Below are positions 52,239 to 61,207 of a DNA stretch of 64,000 bases, in pieces. Below the pieces are notes generated by a model that saw only the letters and a list, made by a program, of their open reading frames with translations, did no database searches and was not told where the DNA came from. The stretch comes from Paracoccaceae bacterium (GTDB taxonomy: Bacteria; Pseudomonadota; Alphaproteobacteria; Rhodobacterales; Rhodobacteraceae): contig SBGD01000074.1 in the NCBI GenBank assembly GCA_006226775.1, positions 1 to 64,000 on the forward strand, given 5' to 3'. Position 1 is the stretch's first letter. Every line of letters begins with the position of its first letter. A program made the translations under genes and the position numbers.

Positions 52239-53015
52239 TCAGTGGCAGGTCTGGCCGCCGTCGATGACAAGGCTCGCCCCGGTCATGAAGCGCGCCGCGT
52301 CCGAGGCCAGGTAGACCGCCAGCGCGCCCAGATCGCGCGGATCGCCCATCTGCCCCATGGGAATGTCGGCGATCAGGCGGTCGATGATCTCCGGGTGGCT
52401 CCTTTGCCAGCCGAGGTTGGGCGCGGTGGCGAAGATCCCCGGGCAGATCGCATTGGCGGTGATGCCGTGCCGCGCCCAGTCGACGGCCAGCGTGCGGGTG
52501 AACTGGATCACGCCGGCCTTGGCGGCCTCGTAGTGCCGCCCGCCGATGCCGCGCCCGGCGACCAGCCCGTTGATCGAGGCGACATTGATGATCCGCCCGC
52601 CCTTGCCCGCCGCGATCATCGCCGCGCCAAGGGTGCGCGAACAGATGAAGGTCGAGGTCAGGTTCAGGTCCAGCATCTCCTGCCAGGTCTTCAGGTCGAG
52701 ATCCTCGGTGGGCACGTTCACCCGCCGCCCGCCGACATTGTTGACGACGATGTCGAAATGTCCCGCCGCCTCCAGCGCGCGGGTGCAGACCGCCTCGGCG
52801 GCCTCGGGCAGGCTCACGTCGGCCTCATGGGTCCAGACCGTCCGGCCCAGCGCGCGGATCTCGCGCGCGGTCTCCTGCAGCGCCTCCGAGGGGCGCGCCA
52901 CCAGCGCGATGTCGGCCCCGGCCCGGGCCAATGCCAGCGCCATCTCCCGGCCCAGCCCGCGGCTGCCGCCGGTCAGAAAGGCGCGCTTGCCGCCCAGGTC
53001 GATGGTGAAGCTCAT
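52239..53015 (-). CDS. SDR-family oxidoreductase (gluconate 5-dehydrogenase-like)
   Basis: 258 residues. It has cofactor motif TGGSRGLG (15-22), NNVGG near 92, the catalytic serine in NVASINGLVAG and YEAAK near 160, and the closing MTGASLVIDGG. The active site is complete, unlike the SDR at 20008. Overall it resembles polyol/gluconate 5-dehydrogenases. The start at 53015 gives the standard N-terminus; a longer frame runs through the promoter region. It is the first gene of the dipeptide-type ABC operon, with the RpiR-type operator about 170 bases upstream. Confidence 0.93.
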   Translation of the reverse strand: MSFTIDLGGKRAFLTGGSRGLGREMALALARAGADIALVARPSEALQETAREIRALGRTVWTHEADVSLPEAAEAVCTRALEAAGHFDIVVNNVGGRRVNVPTEDLDLKTWQEMLDLNLTSTFICSRTLGAAMIAAGKGGRIINVASINGLVAGRGIGGRHYEAAKAGVIQFTRTLAVDWARHGITANAICPGIFATAPNLGWQRSHPEIIDRLIADIPMGQMGDPRDLGALAVYLASDAARFMTGASLVIDGGQTCH

Positions 53016-53335
53016 GCGCCGGGCCCTCGCCGCGCCGGGGCGGCACCTGGGCGGTGTCGCGGTGACGACAGGGCGCGGTCGGGTCTGACGTCCATCTGCG
53101 AAATTCCTCCCCCAAGGCCACATCCCCGCAGTCCGGTCCAGGCGCGGGGCCGAGCGGACGGGCAATGCCATGGATCAAGTCTGTAATTAAGCTACAAACC
53201 TGTCAACATATTTCACAAGGTGTTTTTATCCACGCCTTTTCAATGATTTATACGGAACCAGCCGCTGTGATATTCCGATAGTCTTGACGTTACCCCTGCC
53301 CGCGGCGACAATCGCGGCGGTATCAGGAGTCGTGA
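53016..53335. other. Divergent control region between SDR-ABC operon and RpiR gene
   Basis: 320 bases without a gene. The middle (53178-53280) is clearly AT-richer than its flanks and holds the operator/promoter at 53182-53206. The last 60 bases before the RpiR start are GC-rich leader. Confidence 0.6.
53182..53206 (-). promoter_or_regulatory. RpiR-type operator within a minus-strand promoter
   Basis: TGTAATTAAGCTACA (53182-53196) is close to the TGTAATTAAATTACA consensus known for HexR, an RpiR-family protein. On the minus strand it lies between a perfect -35, TTGACA (53206-53201), and a weak -10, CAGACT (53183-53178), with a 17-base spacer. The same geometry recurs at 62044-62068. Confidence 0.65.
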
Positions 53336-54283
53336 ATGGCCGCCAAACCCCCGGAGTCCGCGGACTCCCTCACGCCCTTGAACGGCGTGCGTCCACACGG
53401 TCAGGTCGTCGACATTCTCGGACGTATCAAGGACCGGCTCAACTCGCTCAGCCCGGCCGAGCGCAAGGTCGGCACGGCGGTGCTGATGGACGTGCCGCAC
53501 GCGGTCGAGGACAGTATCGCCGACCTGGCCCAGCGCGCCGGGGTCTCCGAGCCCAGCGTCACCCGCTTCTGCCGCGCCATCGGCTGCCAGGGGGTGCGCG
53601 ATTTCAAGCTGAAACTGGCGCAAAGCCTCGTGGTGGGCGAGTTGTACCTCAACGCCGATGCCGCCCCCGATGCGGCGGATTCCGATGCGCCGGCCTATTG
53701 GGGGCCGGTCCTGTCCGAGGCGCATGGCGCCCTGCGCGAGGTCGAGCGGCAATTGTCGCCCGCTGCCGTCCAGCGCGCCGCCGAGGCCGTGGCCCGGGCG
53801 CGGCAGGTCGTCACCTTCGGGCTGGGCGGCAGTGCCGCGATCCTGGCGGAAGAGGCGCAGTTCCGGCTGTTTCGCTACGGGGTGAATGTCGCCTGCTGCC
53901 CCGAGGCCTATTTCATGCGCATGACCGCCGCCACGCTGGGCGCCGAGGACGTGGTGCTGGCGATTTCCGCCTCGGGCAAGACCGCGGAGCTGATCGAAGC
54001 GGTCAACCTGGCGGGCGGCTACGGCGCCACGACCATCGCGATCACCGCCACCGCCAGCCCGCTGGCCAGCGCGGTCGACCATCCGCTGACCGTGGCCATC
54101 GCCGAGACCCACGACACGCTGACCCCGACCTCGGCGCGCTTTGCCTATCTCGCGGTGGTCGATCTGCTGTCGGCCGCCACCGGGTACACGCTCGGGCCGA
54201 AGGCGCGCGAAAGCCTGCGGCGGATCAAGTATGCGGCGCTGAACCACCGCTCCGGCAATATCCTCGAACCGCTGGGCGACTGA
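53336..54283 (+). CDS. MurR/RpiR-family transcriptional regulator
   Basis: 315 residues. The N-terminal HTH_6 domain spans about 25-100 (LSPAERKVGTAVLMD, SIADLAQRAGVSEPSVTRFCRA). A C-terminal SIS domain follows (VTFGLGGSAAILAEEAQFRL, AISASGKTAELIEAVNLA), which binds sugar phosphates in relatives. It is divergent from the SDR-ABC operon. Its probable palindrome occurs there and in both promoters of the 62 kb divergent region, so I infer that it governs all three units. Confidence 0.95.
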   Translation: MAAKPPESADSLTPLNGVRPHGQVVDILGRIKDRLNSLSPAERKVGTAVLMDVPHAVEDSIADLAQRAGVSEPSVTRFCRAIGCQGVRDFKLKLAQSLVVGELYLNADAAPDAADSDAPAYWGPVLSEAHGALREVERQLSPAAVQRAAEAVARARQVVTFGLGGSAAILAEEAQFRLFRYGVNVACCPEAYFMRMTAATLGAEDVVLAISASGKTAELIEAVNLAGGYGATTIAITATASPLASAVDHPLTVAIAETHDTLTPTSARFAYLAVVDLLSAATGYTLGPKARESLRRIKYAALNHRSGNILEPLGD

Positions 54284-54289
54284 GCGCGC

Positions 54290-55477
54290 TCAGCCCGCCA
54301 GCGCCTGGCCGATCCACGCCAGCCGCCGCGCCGGGACCAGCCCGAGGTTGTAGAAGTTGAGCCCCTCCGCCACGCCCCGTGCCGCCGTGACCCGGGCGCG
54401 CAGGTCCGAGGCATCGGCGACTTCCGGGTGAAACAGCTGCAACCCGGCGACCAGGGTCTTGTCCGGGCCGATCGCCCGGCGCAGGTCGGCCAGTTGCGGC
54501 GCGATCTCGGGTGCCGGCACGGTATAGACGCAGTAGAGCACCCCGTCGCAGTCCGCCGCCGCCCGCGCCGGATCGAGCCCGCCCCACCAGGCGCCCTCGG
54601 CGGCGATCACCAGTACCCGGGTCGCCGGGTCCGCCGCCGCGCGGATCTCGGCCACCAGCGAGGTCACCGGCGCGCTGCGCCACGCCAGGTAGGCATGAAG
54701 CTCGGGCAGCGCGCGAAAGGCGTCGAGCGCGCGGGCCGGGAAATCGGGGAATTGCGCCGCCGGCACCTCCCGCGCGAAGGCGGCATCGAGCAGCGCTTTG
54801 GCCGTCTCGCGCGCCGCCTCGGCCGGCACCCGGGCGGCGCGGGCACGGGCCAAGCAATGGTCGCAGAAACAGACGCCGAGCAGGAAGCGGTCCTCGGGCA
54901 ACAGGCCGAGCCCGTCCTTTTCATGGTGAAACCCGTGGTCGAACCCCATGAAATCCGGGCTTTCCAGCTCGATCCGGTCGGGCCGGTAGCGTTCGGAGAT
55001 CTCGGCCACCATGCCGCACACATAGGCCCGCGCCGCCGGGCTGGAGGGGCAGAGCGCGTAATAATGCGGATCGCCATGGGCGGTGCGCATGACGTGCTCG
55101 GGATGGGCCATGCCGAGGCGGGTGTTGTGCAGGCAGACGGTCCAGCAGGACACCTTGGGCCCGCCCGCATCGCGCCGCGCCACCAGGTCGGCGAGGCAGT
55201 CGCCCTCGCTTGCCACGATCTCGGCTTGCAGGGGCTTGATCTCGGCCCCCTCCCAGCGCGCCTCGTCAACGCGGTAATAGACCGTGCCGTCCTGCGGAAA
55301 CCAGACGCGGCGCTTCGGGTTGCCGGGCTGCAGGAACCGCCCGGCGTGGTAGGAGGTGGCAAGGCTGATCATGCCGACGCCCTGCGCCGCAAGCATTGCC
55401 AGCGCCTGGTCCAGCCCGATGTCGTGCAGATCCCAGGGATAAGCCCAGACCGAGACCTCCGTCACGGCGCCACCCAT
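54290..55477 (-). CDS. Unassigned TIM-barrel-like protein with CFCDHC motif
   Basis: 395 residues, no signal peptide. Alternating strand-helix spacing suggests a TIM barrel: VSVWAYPWDLHDIGLDQAL at the start, RIELESPDFMGFDHG near 175, CDGVLYCVYTVPAPEI near 315 and LNFYNLGLVPARRLAWI at the end. A CFCDHCLARA motif near 210 resembles cysteine groups in hypothetical glycoside-hydrolase-like barrels and may bind a metal. It is the last gene of the seven-gene operon and overlaps the amidohydrolase stop; a GTG at 55465 is an alternative start. A hydrolase acting on a sugar conjugate is plausible but unproven. Confidence 0.75.
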   Translation of the reverse strand: MGGAVTEVSVWAYPWDLHDIGLDQALAMLAAQGVGMISLATSYHAGRFLQPGNPKRRVWFPQDGTVYYRVDEARWEGAEIKPLQAEIVASEGDCLADLVARRDAGGPKVSCWTVCLHNTRLGMAHPEHVMRTAHGDPHYYALCPSSPAARAYVCGMVAEISERYRPDRIELESPDFMGFDHGFHHEKDGLGLLPEDRFLLGVCFCDHCLARARAARVPAEAARETAKALLDAAFAREVPAAQFPDFPARALDAFRALPELHAYLAWRSAPVTSLVAEIRAAADPATRVLVIAAEGAWWGGLDPARAAADCDGVLYCVYTVPAPEIAPQLADLRRAIGPDKTLVAGLQLFHPEVADASDLRARVTAARGVAEGLNFYNLGLVPARRLAWIGQALAG

Positions 55478-56589
55478 TTGCCGCCGCAGACCATGCCCTG
55501 CGCAATGAGCCGCTGCGGGCAGGTCAGGGTTTCGCCCTTGACATCCTCGAGCAGGATCGGCTCGTCGCGCAGCGCAATCACGCTGGCATCGCCAACCCCG
55601 CCGGGGGCAAGCCGCCCCAGGTCGGGCCGCCGCATGGCGCGCGCCGGGGCGGCGGTCACGGCGGTGATCACGTCGGCCAGGGCCATGTCCAGCGCCAGCA
55701 GCTTGTTCATCGTGCGCAGAAGGTCATAGGCCGGGCCGTCGATGCACAGGGTATGCACGTCCGAGGAAATCGTGTCGGGCGGAAAGCCCGCCGCCATCAT
55801 CGCCCGCGCCGAAGCCCAGGAAAACGCCCCCATGCCATGACCGATATCGAAGAGCACGCCACGTTCGCGCCCCGCGAGCAGGGCGGATTTCACCCGTCCA
55901 TCGGCATGGACCGGGGCATTGGGAAAGGGCCGGTAGCAATGGGTCAGCACGTCGCCGGGGCGCAGAAGGTCGACCACCTCCTCGTAGGTCGGCGTCGGCT
56001 CGTCGATATGCGCCATGATCGGCAGGCCGCATTGATCGGCGGCGTCCAGCGCCACCTTCAGCGGCGCGATGCCATTGGGCCCGCTGGTGTTCTTGCCGAC
56101 GCGCACCTTGATGCCGACGATATCCTCGGGATGCGCGCGGGCCACCGCCACCGCCTCGCGCGCGGCCATCAACCGCATGTCCTGGCTCTCGCCCACCATG
56201 ATCGTCGGCGAGAAGGCGAAGATCCCGGCGAAGGAGATATGCAGGTAGACCAGGATCCGGGTCTGGCTGCGGTCGATGACATGCGCCTTGAAGCCGGCGA
56301 AATTGCCCGGCCCGGCGCTGCCGGTATCGACCAGCGTGGCGATCGCCGCGCGCCGGGCGTAAGGCTCGGGCGCGACGCTGAGCGAGGTGCCGCCCCAGTA
56401 GACATGGGTGTGCAGGTCGATCAGCCCCGGCACGACCAGCGCGCCGGCGACATCGCGCACCTCGCGCGCCGCCAGCCCCTCGCCGATTTCGGCCAGCCGC
56501 CCGTCGCGAAAGGCCACGTCGGCCATCCGGTCCAGCCCGCCCGCCGGATCGAACACCCGCCCGCCGGTCAATACAAGATCATGGGTCAC
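55462..56589 (-). CDS. Amidohydrolase/deacetylase-family metallohydrolase (COG3964 type)
   Basis: 375 residues. The GTG start at 56589 has GGGAGGAG about 10 bases upstream and begins the conserved VTHDLVLTGGRVFDP. The metal motif is DLHTHVYWGGT near 58. GSAGPGNFAGFKAHV is typical of this subgroup, followed by the Lys in VGIKVRVG, then MAHIDEP, THCYRPFP and SSDVHTLCIDG with the final Asp. It belongs to the dihydroorotase-like group once mis-annotated as dihydroorotase, one member of which is known to hydrolyse acetylated hydroxy-acids. It lies between an amidase and the TIM-barrel gene. Substrate open: an N- or O-acyl compound. Confidence 0.92.
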   Translation of the reverse strand: MTHDLVLTGGRVFDPAGGLDRMADVAFRDGRLAEIGEGLAAREVRDVAGALVVPGLIDLHTHVYWGGTSLSVAPEPYARRAAIATLVDTGSAGPGNFAGFKAHVIDRSQTRILVYLHISFAGIFAFSPTIMVGESQDMRLMAAREAVAVARAHPEDIVGIKVRVGKNTSGPNGIAPLKVALDAADQCGLPIMAHIDEPTPTYEEVVDLLRPGDVLTHCYRPFPNAPVHADGRVKSALLAGRERGVLFDIGHGMGAFSWASARAMMAAGFPPDTISSDVHTLCIDGPAYDLLRTMNKLLALDMALADVITAVTAAPARAMRRPDLGRLAPGGVGDASVIALRDEPILLEDVKGETLTCPQRLIAQGMVCGGKWVAP

Positions 56590-56617
56590 TGTTCGGGCTC
56601 CTCCCGGTATCTGAATG

Positions 56618-58045
56618 TCACGCGGGCGGCGGGCGGCGCCCGGCCCAGGGCATCTCCTGCTCGAGCAGCGCCGAGATCGCCAGCACGCCCGCCTCGTCGC
56701 CGATCCGCCCGACCAGTTGCACGCCCGCGGGCAGCCCGCCGGCCTCGCCCAGCGGCAGCGAGATCGCGGGCTGGCCGGACATGTTGAAGGGAAACTGGAA
56801 CATGCTGTCGGCCCATAGCGCGTTATAGGCATCGAGATCGGTCAGGGTCATGTCGTAAAATCCGACCGGCCGCGGCGGCTGGGTCAGGGTCGGGGTCACC
56901 ACCAGGTCGAAGGGGTCGAGATCCTGCACCACGGCGCGGGCCATCTGCCGGACCTGCTCGATCCGCCCGGCATGGGCGGTGGCCTTCGTCTGGCGCCCGC
57001 GCTGGATGATCGCCCAGGTTACGGGCTCGACATCCTCGGGGGTGACCGGGCGGCCGACCACGGTTTCCATGAAATCGAACATTCCGGCGGTCTCGACGCA
57101 GGTCATGTCGGTATAGGTCTGCCAGGCCGCACCGGCCTCGAGCGCCATGATGTGATCGGTGACCTCGTGGCCCATGGCCTGCAGCCTCTTGCCGACCGTC
57201 TCGACCAGGGCGCGGATCTCGGGGTCGAGGGGGCCGCCGTCGGGGGGCGTCGTCACCACCGCGATACGCAGCGGTTTGGGCGCGCGCTGCATCAGCGTCA
57301 GGTAGGGATCGGAGGGCATGGCAAGCGCATAGGGATCGCCCGGCAGCGCGCCGCCGGTCACGTCGAGATAGGCGGCGGTATCGCGCACCGTGCGGGAATT
57401 GCACAGGAAATAGGCGCAGCCCGCCCAGTAGTCGGCAAAGGGCGCCAGGGTGATCCGCCCGCGCGAGGGCTTGAGCCCGACAACGCCGCAGCACGAGGCC
57501 GGCACCCGGATCGAGCCTGCGCCGTCGCTCGCCTCGCCCAGCGGGATCATGCCGCTGGCCACCGCCGCCGCGGTGCCGCCGCTCGAGCCCCCCGCGGTGA
57601 CGCCCGGGTTCCAGGGGTTGAGCGTCGCGCCGTAAAGCGCCGGCTCGGTGGTGATCGACCAGCCGTTTTCCGGCGCATTGGACTTGCCGATCAGCAAGAG
57701 CCCGGCCTCGCGGAGCCTGCGGCTTATCTCGCTGTCGCCCTCGGCCACCTGGTCCTTGAGAAAGCGCGAGGAATTGGTCAGCGGCGCGCCGGTCCAGGAC
57801 GAGGCCAGCTCCTTGAGCACGAAGGGCACGCCGGCCAGCGCGCTGCGGCCCGGCTGCACCTCCCGCGCGCCGGCGCGCGCCATGTCGTAGAGCTTGTGGA
57901 TCACCGCGTTCAGCCGCGGGTTCATCTCCTCGATGGCGCGCACCGCGGCCTCGACCAGTTCGCCGGGGCTGACGTCGCCCGCGCGCAGATGGTCGCCCAG
58001 GGCGACGGCATCCGAGGTGCGGTAGAGTCTGTCGATCTCGTCCAT
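56618..58045 (-). CDS. Amidase-signature family hydrolase
   Basis: 475 residues. The catalytic triad is complete: Lys 78 in VLKELASS, cis-Ser 154 in AGGSSGG and nucleophile Ser 178 in SDGAGSIRVPAS, with the 24-residue Ser-Ser spacing of the family. It hydrolyses a carboxamide to acid and ammonia. It is not GatA: no gatB or gatC is near and it stands in a catabolic operon, 3 bases after the Gfo/Idh/MocA gene. With the COG3964 enzyme it suggests a substrate with an amide bond. Confidence 0.95.
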   Translation of the reverse strand: MDEIDRLYRTSDAVALGDHLRAGDVSPGELVEAAVRAIEEMNPRLNAVIHKLYDMARAGAREVQPGRSALAGVPFVLKELASSWTGAPLTNSSRFLKDQVAEGDSEISRRLREAGLLLIGKSNAPENGWSITTEPALYGATLNPWNPGVTAGGSSGGTAAAVASGMIPLGEASDGAGSIRVPASCCGVVGLKPSRGRITLAPFADYWAGCAYFLCNSRTVRDTAAYLDVTGGALPGDPYALAMPSDPYLTLMQRAPKPLRIAVVTTPPDGGPLDPEIRALVETVGKRLQAMGHEVTDHIMALEAGAAWQTYTDMTCVETAGMFDFMETVVGRPVTPEDVEPVTWAIIQRGRQTKATAHAGRIEQVRQMARAVVQDLDPFDLVVTPTLTQPPRPVGFYDMTLTDLDAYNALWADSMFQFPFNMSGQPAISLPLGEAGGLPAGVQLVGRIGDEAGVLAISALLEQEMPWAGRRPPPA

Positions 58046-58048
58046 GGG

Positions 58049-59131
58049 TCAATCCAACCTGATCACGCGTTCTTCCCTGATGCTCTGTTCGGCGGCCAGC
58101 ACGATGCGCAGGCTGTCGACGGCGGCGTCCATCGCATCGCTCAGGTCCAGGTCCTCGCGGATCGCCTGAAGGAAGAAGGCCTGTTCGCGGTCGCACAAGT
58201 CCTGGTGGCCGGGTTCGTCCTCCATCGACATCACCTCGTCGGGCTTGAGGAAATGCTTGTCGTCGCCGACCGCGGCATGGTGCAGGCGGATGGCGTCGGT
58301 CTTGGTGTGCTTGTCGATGTCGGCGCTGTCGGAGAGATCCTCGGCCTCGTCGCGCGCCTCCTCGTTCGGAACCAGCGAGACCGAGCCTTTCGGCCCGACG
58401 ATATCCTTCACGAAAAAGGCGGTTTCCGACATCATCGGCCCCCAGCCCGCCTCGTACCAGCCGACCGAGCCGTCGTCGAAGGTGACATGCAGGTGGCCGT
58501 AGTTCGGCTTGTCCGCCGCGTCCCAGAGGCTGGCGCCGATGCCATGGACGCGCACCGGTTTCGCGCCGGTCAACTGGCACATGACATCGACGTAGTGCAC
58601 GCCGCAATCGACGATCGGGATCAGGCTGTCGATCAGGTTCTTGTGCCAGGCCCAGGCATCGCCCGAGGATTGCTGGTTCAGGTTGAGCCGCATCACCAGC
58701 GGCTTGCCCAGGGTCTTGCCCAGCTCGATGAACCGGATCCACGAGGGATGCACCCGCAGGATATAGCCCAGCACCAGCTTGCGCCCCGTCGCCCGGGCCT
58801 TGTCGACCACGGCGCGGGCCTCTTCATTGGTGGTGCCGATGGGCTTTTCCATGAAGACATGCGCGCCGGCCTCCATCGCCTTGATGGCGTAATCGGCATG
58901 GGTATTGGGCCAGGTGTTGATCGACACCGCGTCGGGGGCCAGGTCGGCCAGCGCGGCCTCGTAATCCTCGAACAGCGGGTAGCCCTGCAGTTCGGCGGGG
59001 ATCTCCTTGGACTTGATGGTCCGCGAGCACAGGCCCACGATCTCGAATCCGTCCATGCGATGATAGGCGCTGGCATGGGACGCGCCCATGTTGCCCAGGC
59101 CGACGACAAGTATGCGCACCGGGTCGGTCAT
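58049..59131 (-). CDS. Gfo/Idh/MocA-family oxidoreductase
   Basis: 360 residues. The Rossmann start is ILVVGLGNMGASHASAY, the signature EKPIGTTNEEARAVVDKA lies near 95 with the catalytic-type Lys-Pro, and a C-terminal beta-sheet domain (VHYVDVMCQLTGAKPVRVHG) carries the Asp-x3-His-like dyad region. Members oxidise or reduce sugars and inositols with NAD(P). This supports a sugar-like part in the substrate and fits control by a SIS-domain regulator. It lies mid-operon between the ABC importer and the amidase. Confidence 0.94.
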   Translation of the reverse strand: MTDPVRILVVGLGNMGASHASAYHRMDGFEIVGLCSRTIKSKEIPAELQGYPLFEDYEAALADLAPDAVSINTWPNTHADYAIKAMEAGAHVFMEKPIGTTNEEARAVVDKARATGRKLVLGYILRVHPSWIRFIELGKTLGKPLVMRLNLNQQSSGDAWAWHKNLIDSLIPIVDCGVHYVDVMCQLTGAKPVRVHGIGASLWDAADKPNYGHLHVTFDDGSVGWYEAGWGPMMSETAFFVKDIVGPKGSVSLVPNEEARDEAEDLSDSADIDKHTKTDAIRLHHAAVGDDKHFLKPDEVMSMEDEPGHQDLCDREQAFFLQAIREDLDLSDAMDAAVDSLRIVLAAEQSIREERVIRLD

Positions 59132-59192
59132 TGCCGGTCCTCCCTGACAAAAATCTTGGCCGGGCGACTGTGCCGCCCGGCCGGAATGGCGT

Positions 59193-60338
59193 CTAGATGG
59201 CCTGGTCGAACAGGGCGGCCTTCAAGGCGGCGACATCCACCGCCGCAAGCTCGGGGGCGACCTCGACCGCGGCGACATCGGCCTTGACCTGCTCGAGGTC
59301 GAAGGAATTGGCCGCGCCGATCAGCGCGTTGGTGCAGACCTCCGACGCCTGGATCGGGCTGGAGTTCTGGCCGATCTGCGCCGAGAGGTCGAAGAAGGTC
59401 TGCCAGCTGTCCATGTCGTGCCAGCCCCAGCCTTCGCGTTGGGACATGTCACCGCGGAACACGTTCATCTGTTGCAGGATCGACTTCATGCCAAGCTCGG
59501 GCCCGAGGTTGGCGGCCAGCGTCGGGAATTGCTCGAACACCGCCTGCACCGCGGCGGCGGGGTTCTGCTCGGCGGCCTCCATGCCCATGGCCCAGCCCTT
59601 GAGGTATGTCTCGAGGAAGGCCACCTTGTCGGGGTCTTCCAGATCGGCGGCGCGCACCACGAAGGTATTGGCGGGCAGGGGCGAGTTCTGCACCCCGAGC
59701 CAGTACTCGAATTCCAGCCCGGTCGAGATCCACTCGGCCCGCAGCCCCTCCCACGAGAGCGCGGCATCGCCCTGCCCCGCGGCCAGCGCGGTGCCCCAGG
59801 TCGGCCAGCCGGCCTCGACATAGGTGATGGTCGAGACATCGACGCCCTGCGCCGCCAGCAGCGGATCGCAGATCGGCTGCCAGGCGGCAGAGCCCAGCAG
59901 GATGGTCTTGCCCTCGATCTGCTTGATGTCCGCCGGGCCCTCGCCCTTGCGGAAGGCCAGGCTGAAGGTATCGCGGGCACCCATGTGGAACACCGATTTC
60001 AGGTCCATGCCGTTCTCGATGGCGAAGGAGAACACGCCGGGGCTGGGAAAGCCCATGTCGGCCTGGCCGACATCGACGAATTTCACCGTCGCGGTGCCGT
60101 CCGAGGGGCCGGGCTGCATCTCGACATCCATGCCGTCGAAATAGCCCAGCTTGCTGCCGATCCAGTAGCCGTAATCGTCCAGCACCTCGATCGTGCCGCG
60201 CGGGCTGATCCAGGTGAAGGCACCGTCATAGGGCTCGGCCATGGCGCGCCCGAGGCCCAGGCCGGAAACCGCCACGCCCCCGGCGGTGACCTGCAGCATC
60301 CGCCGCCGGGTCAGTCCCGCGTTCATCATTCGTGTCAT
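59193..60338 (-). CDS. ABC transporter substrate-binding protein, NMT1/SsuA-like
   Basis: 381 residues. The N-terminus NAGLTRRRMLQVTAGGVAVS is a Tat-type signal with cleavage near AMAEP (residue 35). The mature part has the NMT1 plan: WISPRGTIEVLDDYGYWIGSK, FVDVGQADMGFPSPGVF near 95, KQIEGKTILLGSAAWQP near 145 and LPANTFVVRAADL near 235. Relatives bind alkylsulfonates, taurine, thiamine precursors or other small N- or S-compounds. The ATG at 60338 follows GGGAG. It is third in the operon after the ATPase and permease genes. Confidence 0.94.
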   Translation of the reverse strand: MTRMMNAGLTRRRMLQVTAGGVAVSGLGLGRAMAEPYDGAFTWISPRGTIEVLDDYGYWIGSKLGYFDGMDVEMQPGPSDGTATVKFVDVGQADMGFPSPGVFSFAIENGMDLKSVFHMGARDTFSLAFRKGEGPADIKQIEGKTILLGSAAWQPICDPLLAAQGVDVSTITYVEAGWPTWGTALAAGQGDAALSWEGLRAEWISTGLEFEYWLGVQNSPLPANTFVVRAADLEDPDKVAFLETYLKGWAMGMEAAEQNPAAAVQAVFEQFPTLAANLGPELGMKSILQQMNVFRGDMSQREGWGWHDMDSWQTFFDLSAQIGQNSSPIQASEVCTNALIGAANSFDLEQVKADVAAVEVAPELAAVDVAALKAALFDQAI

Positions 60339-60379
60339 TCTGTCGCTCCCTGTTGTTCATGTCGCGCGGAAAGACCGCC

Positions 60380-61207
60380 TCAGGTCTCCCAGCTTGCCCA
60401 TTTCTTGCCGATGAGGAAAAAGATCACGTAGATCAGGATGCCCAGCAGCGACAGGATCAGCACCACCCCGAAGAACTGCGGCATCCGGATCATCGACGAA
60501 TAGGTGGTCAGCCGGTTGCCCAGCCCGAAGCCGCCGCCGACCATCTCGGCGCCCACCGCGGTCAGCAGCCCGAAGATCGCGCCGATCATCAGCCCGACAA
60601 GGATCATCGGCAGTGCCATCGGCGCGCGCACCTTCCAGAAGATCTGCAGGGTCGAGGCGCCGTAGGACCGCGCCAGGGCGATCTTGTTGGCATCCACCCG
60701 CCGAAAGCCGGTGGCCGAGTTGATCATCACCATCGGCCCGGTCGCCAGCGCCACCGCGATGATCCGCGGCTCGTAGCCGAAGCCGAACCACAGGATCAGC
60801 AGCGGCACCAGCGCCAGCATCGGCGTGGTGACGAGGATCAGGATATAGGGCGCGATGATCTTTTCGGCGAAGGGAAACTGGGTGATCACCGCGGCCAGCA
60901 CCAGCCCGAACCCGGCGCCGATGGCAAAGCCCGAGAGCAGCACCACCAGGGTATGGCCCAGGTGCGGCAGGATCAGCGGAAAATCGGTGACCAGCGCGGC
61001 GACGATGGCCGAGGGCGGCGGCATGATGTAATGCGGCACCGCGAACCAGCGCAGCACCAGTTCCAGCCCGCCGATCACGATCACCGCGGTGGCGAGGATC
61101 GCCAGGAACTCGAGCCGGCTGGTCCCCGCCCCGAAGGTGGACAGCGATTGCAGCCCTTTGCCGACCTTGCCGCCAACGACATCTTCGCTCATCCCGGTCT
61201 CCGTCAC
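60380..61207 (-). CDS. ABC transporter permease, SsuC/TauC-like
   Basis: 275 residues with six helices and the docking loop ALARSYGASTLQIFWKVRAPM near 180. It follows the ATPase gene with a four-base overlap (ATGA); an internal ATG at residue 6 is an alternative. It forms the channel for the NMT1-type binding protein. Confidence 0.95.
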   Translation of the reverse strand: MTETGMSEDVVGGKVGKGLQSLSTFGAGTSRLEFLAILATAVIVIGGLELVLRWFAVPHYIMPPPSAIVAALVTDFPLILPHLGHTLVVLLSGFAIGAGFGLVLAAVITQFPFAEKIIAPYILILVTTPMLALVPLLILWFGFGYEPRIIAVALATGPMVMINSATGFRRVDANKIALARSYGASTLQIFWKVRAPMALPMILVGLMIGAIFGLLTAVGAEMVGGGFGLGNRLTTYSSMIRMPQFFGVVLILSLLGILIYVIFFLIGKKWASWET

